Made by a program: the position numbers and the translations under genes | The notes under the pieces: model-generated | What the model was told of the DNA's origin: nothing | Database searches by the model: none | What the model saw: only the letters and a program-made list of their open reading frames with translations | Shown here: positions 54,722 through 64,000 of the stretch, one piece after another | Position numbering within the stretch: position 1 is the stretch's first letter | Layout of the letters: every line of letters begins with the position of its first letter | Origin: Acidovorax sp. A79 | GTDB lineage: Bacteria; Pseudomonadota; Gammaproteobacteria; Burkholderiales; Burkholderiaceae_C | Reading direction: 5' to 3' | NCBI RefSeq assembly: GCF_041154505.1 | Contig: NZ_AP028672.1 | Span: 4,504,501 to 4,568,500 of the forward strand | DNA: 64,000 nucleotides

Positions 54722-55888
54722 ATGACTGATCTGCAGAAACGCTCCATGCTCAAGGTGGCAGCGCTCTCCGCCGTTGCCGCCGCCGCGCTCGTGGGCTGTG
54801 GCAAGAAGGAAGAACCGGCACCGGCCCCCGCGCCCGCACCGGCCCCTGCGGCAGAAGCGCCGGCACCCAAGCCCGAGCCTCTGAAGATCGCGTTCGCCTA
54901 TGTCGGCCCGGTGGGTGACGGCGGCTGGTCGTTCGCGCACGACAACGGCCGCAAGGCCATCGAGAAGGAATTCGGCGACAAGGTGGTCACGAGCTTCGTG
55001 GAAAGCGTGCCCGAGTCGGCCGACGCCGAACGCGTGCTGCGCGACCTGGCCGGCCAGGGCAACAAGCTGATCTTTGGCACCACCTTCGGCTACATGGAGT
55101 CGATGCTCAAGGTGGCCGAGGACAACAAGGGCATCAAGTTCGAGCATGCCACCGGCTACAAGACGGCCGAGAACATGCGCACCTACGACAGCCGCACCTA
55201 CGAAGGCGCGTACATGGCGGGCGTGATCGCCGGCGCCATGACCAAGACCAACACGCTGGGCGTGGTGGGCTCGGTGCCGATTCCTGAAGTGATCCGCAAC
55301 ATCAACAGCTTCACGCTGGGTGCGCAGTCGGTCAACCCCAAGATCAAGACCAAGGTGGTCTGGGTGAATGAATGGTTCAGCCCGCCCAAGGAAACCGAAG
55401 CCGCCACATCGCTCATCAACGGCGGCGCCGACGTGCTGTTCCAGAACACCGATTCGCCCGCCGTGCTGAAGACGGCGCAAGAAAAGGGCAAGCGCGCCTT
55501 CGGCTGGGATTCCGACATGACTGCCTATGGCCCCAAGGCCCACCTGGCATCGGCCGTGATCAACTGGGGCCCGTACTACATCAAGGCCACCAAGGATGCG
55601 CTGGAAGGCCAGTGGGCCACGGGCCAGAGCTGGTGGGGCGTGAAGGAAGGCGCGATCGACATCGTCTCCATCGCCGAAGACGTGCCTGCCGACACCAAGG
55701 CCAAGGTCGAAGCCGTGAAGAAGGGCCTGGCCGATGGCTCGTTCCAGATCTGGAAGGGTCCGATCGTGGGCCAGGACGGCAAGGAAGTGCTCGCCAAGGA
55801 TGCGGTGGCCGACGACAAGTTCCTCGGCGGTGTCAACTTCTATGTCAAGGGCGTGGAAGGCAAGATCCCCGGCGGCGACAAGAAGTAA
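54722..55888 (+). CDS. BMP family substrate-binding lipoprotein
   Basis: The 388-residue protein has a lipoprotein signal (LVGC, lipidated Cys near 22), an Ala/Pro-rich linker of about 30 residues, and a periplasmic binding domain. Family marks are FAYVGPVGDGGWSFAHDNG near 58 and SRTYEGAYMAGVIAG near 158. It belongs to the Med/BMP family, which binds nucleosides or purines. The ligand here is unknown, but xanthine dehydrogenase genes just upstream make purine bases or nucleosides the best guess. A strong terminator follows, so it ends the importer operon. Confidence 0.92.
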   Translation: MTDLQKRSMLKVAALSAVAAAALVGCGKKEEPAPAPAPAPAPAAEAPAPKPEPLKIAFAYVGPVGDGGWSFAHDNGRKAIEKEFGDKVVTSFVESVPESADAERVLRDLAGQGNKLIFGTTFGYMESMLKVAEDNKGIKFEHATGYKTAENMRTYDSRTYEGAYMAGVIAGAMTKTNTLGVVGSVPIPEVIRNINSFTLGAQSVNPKIKTKVVWVNEWFSPPKETEAATSLINGGADVLFQNTDSPAVLKTAQEKGKRAFGWDSDMTAYGPKAHLASAVINWGPYYIKATKDALEGQWATGQSWWGVKEGAIDIVSIAEDVPADTKAKVEAVKKGLADGSFQIWKGPIVGQDGKEVLAKDAVADDKFLGGVNFYVKGVEGKIPGGDKK

Positions 55889-55934
55889 GAAGCCGCACGG
55901 GCTTCCCGGCGCTGGCGCCGGGAGCGCTCCCCTG

Positions 55935-55962
55935 AAAAAGGCCGCCCCCGGGCGGCCTTTTT
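55935..55962. terminator. Bidirectional terminator after the BMP importer
   Basis: AAAAAGGCCGCC pairs exactly with GGCGGCCTTTTT around CCCG. A- and T-runs on both flanks serve the importer operon and the convergent FAD oxidase operon. Confidence 0.92.
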
Positions 55963-55976
55963 GCTGGGCGGGCCGT

Positions 55977-57280
55977 TTACCTCCCCACGCGGTCCAGCAG
56001 GCTGTACCAGGCCACGCCGGCCGCGATGTAGAAGCGCTGCAACCCGTGCAGTGGAAGGGGCTGAAGGGGCGTGACCGGGAATGGGCAGGCCGCCGCGCCG
56101 CCGCCCGCCACCAGGGCCGCCACGTGCTGGCCCAGGCTGGTGGCCATGGCGATGCCGCGCCCGTTGTAGCCCAGCGCCATGGTGATGCCCGGCGCGGGCT
56201 GGTGCAGGTGCGGCATGAAGTCGCGCGTGACGGCGATGCGCCCGGCCCAGCGGTACTCGTACTGCACGGGGCCGAGTTGCGGAAACATCAGCGCCAGCGC
56301 GCGCTCGAGGTGTGCGAAGTCCTGCGGCCCCTGCGGGTCGGCGAAATGGCCACGCCCGCCCATCAGCAGTCGGCCCTGCGCGTCCTTGCGGAAGTACAGC
56401 AGCAGCCGCTGCGAGGTCGATCCCGTCTCGCCACCGGGCAGGATGCTGGCGCCCGCCGGGCCCAGCGGCCGCGTGGCCACGATGAAGCTGTTGGCCGCGA
56501 GCACCGTGCGCGCCAGCCCTGGCCACAGGCCGTCGGTATAGCCGTTGGTGCCCAGCACCACCTGCTGCGCCTGCACGCGGTGGCTCCCGGTTGGTGTGGC
56601 CGTGGTGGCGATCCAGTGCGCGCCCTGGCGCTCCAGCGCCACCACGGGCGAGCCGCCGTGCACCTTCACGCCCAGGTCCTGGGCCGCGCGCACGAGGCCG
56701 CGCACGTAGGCCAGCGGCTGGATGCCACCCGCGCGCCCGTCGAGCCAGCCGCCCGCGAAGGCCGGCGTGCCGATGCGCGCGGCCGTGGCGGCGCGGTCGA
56801 GCATGTCCACGCGCACGCCGCGCCGCTCCCACTGCCGGGCGCGCGCGTGCATGCCATCCACGGCCTGCTGGGTGTAGCCCACCTGCAGCCAGCCCGCGCG
56901 CACCGGGGCGCAGTCGATGGCATGGCGCGCGATGAGGTCGTACACGAGGTCGGCCGAGCAAGAAACGGCATCGATCAGCGGCTCGGCGCGCTCGGCGCCG
57001 TACAGGCGCACGAGGTCGTCAGGGTCGTGCTTGAGCGTGGGGTTGACCTGCCCGCCGTTGCGCCCCGAGGCGCCCCAGCCGGGCTCGTGCGCGTCGAGCA
57101 CGCACACGCGCGCGCCGCGCTCGGCCAGGTGCAGCGCGGCGGACAAGCCCGTGTAGCCCGCACCGACCACGAGCACGTCGGTGGAGAGCGAGGCGTCGAG
57201 CGCGGGCGTGGCGGGGGCCGCGGGCGCCGTGGCGGCCCACAGCGAGGGGGCGTCGGGGTGCGATGCGATGGCGCGGGCGC

Positions 57281-57284
<4 letters not shown>
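55977..57284 (-). CDS. FAD-dependent amine/amino acid oxidase (DadA/PuuB-like)
   Basis: The 435-residue protein has an N-terminal FAD-binding motif [19 protein letters not shown] near 38-56 followed by [14 protein letters not shown] near 73, and a C-terminal [14 protein letters not shown] near 392. This is the DAO family. The segment ASGRNGGQ is typical of gamma-glutamylputrescine oxidase-like enzymes, so an amine or amino acid is the likely substrate. Its start overlaps the ABC ATPase stop codon (57281-57284), giving a coupled operon of binding protein, permease, ATPase and oxidase: uptake and oxidation of one compound. Confidence 0.88.
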
Positions 57285-58023
<739 letters not shown>

Positions 58024-58027
<4 letters not shown>

Positions 58028-58689
58028 GGCGCTTTCCTCCCCGCGCCGAAGCGGCGCTCCAGCCGCCGCAGGCCCCAGACCAGCGGCAGGCTCATGGCCA
58101 GGTAGAGCAGGGCGACGAGCGTGTACACGGTCATGTTCTGGAAGGTGGACGAGGCGATGAGCTGGCCCGCGCGCGTCATCTCTGCCACGGTGATGGTGGA
58201 GACCAGCGACGAGTCCTTGAGCATCATCACCAGCGTGTTGCCATAGGGCGGCAGCGCGATGCGGAAGGCCTGGGGCAGGACCACTCGGCGCATCAGCAGC
58301 GCGGGCCGCATGCCCATGGCCAGCGCTGCCTCGCGCTGGCCGGGGTCCACGGCCTCGATGCCGGCGCGAAAGTTCTCGGCCTGGTAGGCCGAGTAGGCGA
58401 TGCCCAGGCCGATCACGCCAGCCTGGAAGGCGGAGAGCTGGATGCCGATGTCGGGCAGCACGAAGTAGATGTAGAAGAGCTGCACGATGATGGGCAGCCC
58501 GCGGATCACGTTGATCACGGTGGAGGCGCATACCGAGACGGCGCGCACGGGCGAGAGCTTGCCGAGCGCGAGCACCAGCCCGATCACGCTGGACAGCAGG
58601 AACGACAGCACGGTGACCTGCACCGTGACCACCGCCCCCTGCAGCAGGATGGGCAGGAACTCGCGCGCATGCTGCAGGAAGGCTTGCAT
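58024..58689 (-). CDS. Amino-acid-type ABC importer permease (HisM/GlnP-like)
   Basis: The 221-residue protein has five membrane helices and the conserved loop [22 protein letters not shown] near residues 140-160. It fits the polar amino acid permease family, acting as a homodimer. The start is 41 bp after the binding-protein stop codon. Confidence 0.93.
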
Positions 58690-58730
58690 GGCGTACTACT
58701 GGATTCAGGCGAAGACGGCGCGGGCGGGGC

Positions 58731-59501
58731 TCAGATGCCCCATTTCTTGACGATGTTGGCCAAAGTGCCGTCGGCCTTGACCGCGGCGATGGCCTTGTTC
58801 AGGCGTTCGAGCGTGGCCGTGTCGCCTTTGCGCACCACGAGGCACACATCACCCACATTGGTGGACTTGTAGCCCTCGGCCAGCTTCACGCCCTGGAAGG
58901 TGTTCTGGCGGATCTGGTAGGCGATGATGGGCTGATCGCCCAGGCCCGCCTTGATGCGGCCGAGCGCGAGGTCGCGCGTCATGTCGGCCACCGAGTCGTA
59001 GCTGCGCACCTCCTTGAAGATGCCCTTCTTCTGCAGCATGTCGATGAACACCGTGCCCACCTGGGCGCCGACGATCTCGCCCTTGAGGTCGTCGAGCGAG
59101 GCGTAGGCCTTGGCGTCGTCGGCCTTCACGATCAGGCCCTCGCCGTAGGAGTAGACGGGGTCGCTGAAATCCACCACCTGCTGGCGCGCGGGGGTCTTGA
59201 GCATGGCCGCCGAGACGATGTCGATCTTGTTGGCGGTGAGCGAGGGGATCAGCGCCGAGAACACGGTCTGCTGCACGTTGACCTGGAAGCCGCCCGCCTT
59301 GGCCACGGCCTGCACGGTGTCCACCATCATGCCCTGGATGCTGTTGGTCTTCACGTCGAGGAAGGTGAACGGAATGCCCGTGGCCGTTGCACCCACGTTG
59401 TAGGTGGCGGGCGCGCTGCCCTGCGCGGCGGCCAGCGTGACGGCGCCTGCGGCGCACAGGCCTAGTGCAATGCGGTGGAAGTGGCGGACGAAGCGGTGCA
59501 T
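58731..59501 (-). CDS. Amino-acid-type periplasmic substrate-binding protein
   Basis: The 256-residue protein has a signal peptide ending near residue 28 (AAAQ) and an SBP_bac_3 domain with [20 protein letters not shown] near 42 and [15 protein letters not shown] near 112. The ligand is an amino acid or amine, fitting the oxidase in the same operon. AGGAG precedes ATG 59501. It is divergent from an IclR regulator across a strongly AT-rich region containing two palindromes. Confidence 0.92.
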   Translation of the reverse strand: MHRFVRHFHRIALGLCAAGAVTLAAAQGSAPATYNVGATATGIPFTFLDVKTNSIQGMMVDTVQAVAKAGGFQVNVQQTVFSALIPSLTANKIDIVSAAMLKTPARQQVVDFSDPVYSYGEGLIVKADDAKAYASLDDLKGEIVGAQVGTVFIDMLQKKGIFKEVRSYDSVADMTRDLALGRIKAGLGDQPIIAYQIRQNTFQGVKLAEGYKSTNVGDVCLVVRKGDTATLERLNKAIAAVKADGTLANIVKKWGI

Positions 59502-59612
59502 GGTGTGACTCCTGTGGCGAACGAGAGGGATGAGGACCGTCGTGGGCAGTCGCGGACACCGAACCGGCATCCGCCCCACGCCTGCAACATTGCAAGAACG
59601 GTGCCAATTATC

Positions 59613-59626
59613 GATTTCAATAAATC
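59613..59626. promoter_or_regulatory. IclR operator-like site 1
   Basis: GATTTCAATAAATC matches 12 of 14 bases of the perfect palindrome at 59655-59668. Centres are 42 bp apart, four helical turns, so two IclR dimers could bind the same face. Confidence 0.6.
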
Positions 59627-59654
59627 TTAGATAAATAGGTGCAAACCACTAAAA

Positions 59655-59668
59655 GATTTATATAAATC
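59655..59668. promoter_or_regulatory. IclR operator-like site 2 (perfect palindrome)
   Basis: GATTTATATAAATC reads the same on both strands. It lies 42 bp before the IclR start, in an AT-rich island. Confidence 0.65.
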
Positions 59669-59696
59669 GATATGCGATATTTTCTGATGAGAGAGC

Positions 59697-59702
59697 TATA
59701 CT
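59697..59702 (+). promoter_or_regulatory. Possible -10 box of the IclR gene
   Basis: TATACT ends 7 bp before the ATG, so transcription would start at or next to the start codon. No -35 hexamer fits well and no ribosome-binding site precedes the ATG. Confidence 0.35.
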
Positions 59703-59709
59703 CCGTTGC

Positions 59710-60507
59710 ATGAATACGCCGCAGCCGCCCGACGAAGACGCGAACCCTCTGTTCAACCAGTCGCTGGAGAAGGGGCTGGCCGTGCTCTGCGCCTTCAGCG
59801 CGCAGCGGCGCAGCATGACGCTGGCCGACGTGGCGGCGGCGGCGGGCATCAGCAAGAGCTCGGCGCAGCGCATGGTCTTCACGCTCGAGCAACTGGGCTT
59901 CGTGCGCAAGCACCCGCAGACGCGCCGCTACCAGCTCACGCCGCGCGTGATGCGCATCGGCTACAACTACCTCGCGGCCAACCCGCTGATCGACCTGGCC
60001 AACCCCTACCTCTCGGAACTCACCAACGTGACGACCGAGACCACTTGCCTTACCGAAGCCGACGGGTTGGAGATGGTGTACGTGGCGCGCTTCATCAGCG
60101 CGCAGTTCGTGCCGGTGCACATGCCCATCGGCAGCCGCATCCCCATGTACTGCACGGCCTCCGGGCGTGCCTGGCTCAGCGCGCTGCCCAACGAGGAGGC
60201 GCTGGCGCTGCTGCGCGCGAGCGAGCGCGCGGCCCACACCCGCCACACCATCACGGACGAGGTCGCGCTGCTGGCCGAACTGGACCAGGCGCGCCAGCGC
60301 GGCTATGCCATCAACCGCGAGGAGCTGTTCCTGGGCGACATGACGCTGGGCGCCCCCGTGATCGGCAGCCATGGCCGCCCCGTGGCGGCCGTGCACATCG
60401 TGGCTCCCACGAGCCGCTGGACGCCCGAGGAGGCCGAGAGCCGCCTGGGGCCGTCGCTGCTGGCCTGCGCGCGCTCGCTGAGCAACTCGGTGCGCGCCCT
60501 GGGCTGA
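59710..60507 (+). CDS. IclR family transcriptional regulator
   Basis: The 265-residue protein has an N-terminal winged helix (about 15-80, MTLADVAAAAGISKSSAQRM) and a C-terminal IclR effector domain (FISAQFVPVHMPIGSRIPMYCTASGRAW near 130). Such proteins bind small carboxylates. It is divergent from the ABC-oxidase operon and precedes a cupin gene by 47 bp, so it probably controls both. Two 14-bp palindromes in the 208-bp divergent region are the likely binding sites. Confidence 0.9.
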   Translation: MNTPQPPDEDANPLFNQSLEKGLAVLCAFSAQRRSMTLADVAAAAGISKSSAQRMVFTLEQLGFVRKHPQTRRYQLTPRVMRIGYNYLAANPLIDLANPYLSELTNVTTETTCLTEADGLEMVYVARFISAQFVPVHMPIGSRIPMYCTASGRAWLSALPNEEALALLRASERAAHTRHTITDEVALLAELDQARQRGYAINREELFLGDMTLGAPVIGSHGRPVAAVHIVAPTSRWTPEEAESRLGPSLLACARSLSNSVRALG

Positions 60508-60554
60508 CGGCGTTCTTCGTTTCTCCATTCATTCCCCTTTCAAGGAGTCGCCCC

Positions 60555-60908
60555 ATGGGCATCCAGGCCATTGCGCAGAGCGCCACCACGCAGGATTTGC
60601 AGGAGCAGGGCCCCGTTGCGGTGCCCCTGAGCACGCCGGCCTGCACCATCCGGGGGCTGGACGTGCGCATGCCGGGTCGGCCCGACTGCGACACGGGGCT
60701 GTGGGAGTGCTCTCCGGGGCGCTTCCGGCGCCAAGTGGCGTCGGGCGAGGTCATGCACATCCTTGCGGGCGCGGGCCGTTTCACGCCTGAGGCGGAGGGC
60801 GCGGCACCGTTGGAGTTCCGTGCGGGTGACACGCTTTTCTTCCCGCCCGACACGCGCGGTGTGTGGGAGATCCGCGAGACGGTGCGCAAGCTCTATGTGA
60901 TGGTCTGA
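60555..60908 (+). CDS. Single-domain cupin protein (DUF861/EutQ-like)
   Basis: The 117-residue protein is a small cupin: the strands GLWECSPGRFRRQV, then EVMHILAGAGRFTPE near 64 and GDTLFFPPDTRGVWEI near 88 are the cupin_3 fold. Metal-binding histidines are reduced to one clear His (MHIL). It may act as a hydroxylase, isomerase or stabilising partner. AAGGAG precedes ATG 60555. Encoded after iclR and divergent from an amino-compound import and oxidation operon, it may act on the same compound; no precise function can be assigned. Confidence 0.78.
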   Translation: MGIQAIAQSATTQDLQEQGPVAVPLSTPACTIRGLDVRMPGRPDCDTGLWECSPGRFRRQVASGEVMHILAGAGRFTPEAEGAAPLEFRAGDTLFFPPDTRGVWEIRETVRKLYVMV

Positions 60909-61076
60909 CCAAGGGGCGCTCTCACACTCTCGCCTTCGTCGCCCCGAAACGAAGGGGAGCGGGCCTCCAGGGCGGCGGGGGAGGCGTGGAACGGCGCTTG
61001 CGGATATGCTCGCCCGCAGCCCCGCGCGATCGGGGCGCGATCATCACCATACGCACCACGAGATTCCCTGCCCACC

Positions 61077-63106
<2,030 letters not shown>

Positions 63107-63379
63107 ACGCAGGCGCACGCTCCCCGAGCGGCAGGCGGAGGCTGGTCATGCCGGCCCTTCGCGGGAGCCGCCGTTTTTGAGGGGATTTCGCTGCGTGGGG
63201 GCGCCGCGTGCGCCGGACCGTCGCACACGTTGCGGGTGAAATCCGGGTAAACCCTAGAATCATGGGTTTCTGTAAGCATTTGTTGGCATCCACCGGATGC
63301 CCGCGTGCCCTGAAACGGCCCTACGGGGCCCTAATTTTTTGTGCAGGCGTCTGCGCTGTTTCCTACCGGAGTGTTTTCC
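63107..63379. other. Intergenic region before the chemoreceptor gene
   Basis: This 273-bp gap holds a GC-rich imperfect hairpin ending CCGCCGTTTTT at 63168-63178 that may terminate the deaminase operon. A stretch with TTGCGG (63230) and TAGAAT (63255) at 19-bp spacing is a poor promoter candidate for the chemoreceptor. Confidence 0.35.
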
Positions 63380-64000
63380 ATGTTTCTCAATCAGTTGTCC
63401 ATCGGCAAGCGCCTTACCCTGGTGCTCGGTGTGATCCTCGCGCTGTTCCTGGCGAGCAGCATCGTGGCGGTGGTCCGGCTGGGCCAGCTTGGCGCCGAGA
63501 TCGACACCATGGTCAACGACAACGTCAAGACCGAACGGGCGGGCTCGGACTGGCTGCGCCACACCACGTCCGGGGTGCAGCGTGCCGCGGCCATCGCCAA
63601 GAGCAGCGATGCCAGCCTGATCCCGTACTTCGCGCCCGCCACGGCGGCTTCCATCCGCGACACCAATGAACTGCAGAAATTCATCGAGTCGAAAATGGAC
63701 ACGCCCGAGGAAAAGCAGCTGTTCACCAAGGTGGGCGAACTGCGCAAGAGCTATCTGGCCGCGCGGGAAGAGGTGAGCAAGTTCAAGCAGGCGGGTGACG
63801 CCGAGAACGCGAACAAGGTGTTCACCGAGCGCTTCGAGCCCACCTCGCGCAGCTACCTGGCCGGCGTGCAGGAGATGGTGGATGCCCAGCGCGCCCAGCT
63901 GGACGCCGCCGGCAAGCGCAGCGAAGAGCTGCGCGCGCAGACCACCTTGCTGCTGCAGCTGTGCACGGCCATCTCGCTGGTGCTCGGTGGGCTGCTGGCC
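63380..64000 (+). CDS. Methyl-accepting chemotaxis protein, N-terminal part (truncated by window)
   Basis: The 207 residues seen are the sensory part of an MCP. A short cytoplasmic start (MFLNQLSIGKRLTLVLG) leads into helix TM1, then a periplasmic four-helix-bundle sensor (about 35-190), then the start of TM2 (LCTAISLVLGGLLA). The HAMP and signalling domains lie beyond the window end. It would report a small-molecule signal to CheA. The gene is downstream of the adenine deaminase gene by 273 bp and is probably separate. Confidence 0.88.
   Translation, partial: MFLNQLSIGKRLTLVLGVILALFLASSIVAVVRLGQLGAEIDTMVNDNVKTERAGSDWLRHTTSGVQRAAAIAKSSDASLIPYFAPATAASIRDTNELQKFIESKMDTPEEKQLFTKVGELRKSYLAAREEVSKFKQAGDAENANKVFTERFEPTSRSYLAGVQEMVDAQRAQLDAAGKRSEELRAQTTLLLQLCTAISLVLGGLLA

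Overview
The window reads as one chromosomal segment of a GC-rich betaproteobacterium, most likely family Comamonadaceae (Acidovorax-like). The grounds are codon use, the familiar AlaC, MaeB, Gcl and XdhAB gene types, and short intergenic repeats of a kind I associate with that family. I see no rRNA, tRNA, CRISPR array, transposase or phage gene. Genes are dense, with long same-strand runs and many ATGA or TGATG overlaps.

Layout. 1-7 kb: diacylglycerol-kinase-like protein, metallophosphoesterase, adenylate cyclase-PilZ fusion, haloacid dehalogenase, MFS exporter, AlaC aminotransferase. 7-14 kb: an IPTL-CTERM surface protein, an orphan UreD, a nucleobase deaminase, a patatin lipoprotein and an NMT1/THI5-type ABC importer. 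14-19 kb: malic enzyme, a xanthine/uracil-type permease, a GntR regulator. 19-27 kb: DctA, glycerate kinase, a LysR regulator and gcl-hyi-glxR. 27-32 kb: gamma-glutamyltransferase, GNAT, MocR regulator, second IPTL-CTERM protein. 32-40 kb: urate and allantoin catabolism (M20 hydrolase, OHCU decarboxylase/allantoate amidohydrolase fusion, PuuE, GntR, UraH, XdhC, PuuD). 40-46 kb: two c-di-GMP enzymes flanking a Crp/Fnr regulator. 46-56 kb: xanthine dehydrogenase, LysR, and a BMP-type ABC importer. 56-61 kb: amino-acid-type ABC importer, FAD oxidase, IclR, cupin. 61-64 kb: Rieske oxygenase, adenine deaminase, and the start of a chemoreceptor.

The main theme is purine use as a carbon and nitrogen source. 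Purines would enter through the NCS2 permease and perhaps the BMP importer. Adenine is deaminated to hypoxanthine, XdhAB (matured by XdhC) makes urate, and PuuD, UraH, UraD, PuuE and AllC carry it to ureidoglycolate. The glyoxylate released feeds Gcl, GlxR and glycerate kinase. No ureidoglycolate lyase is present; the M20 hydrolase translationally coupled to the fusion gene is a candidate for a neighbouring step. Two similar FCD-type GntR regulators and four TGyATACA-like sites suggest a shared regulon linking the NCS2 permease, DctA, the allantoin operon, UraH and PuuD.

The most unusual observations are two dispersed repeat families. One is a roughly 50-bp element whose stem is kept by compensatory changes; it occurs six times, twice in frame inside purine genes (puuD and xdhA). 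The other is found four times, starting at or just after stop codons. Other notable items are twin IclR palindromes 42 bp apart, a paralogous pair of IPTL-CTERM proteins, and an adenylate cyclase fused to a PilZ domain.
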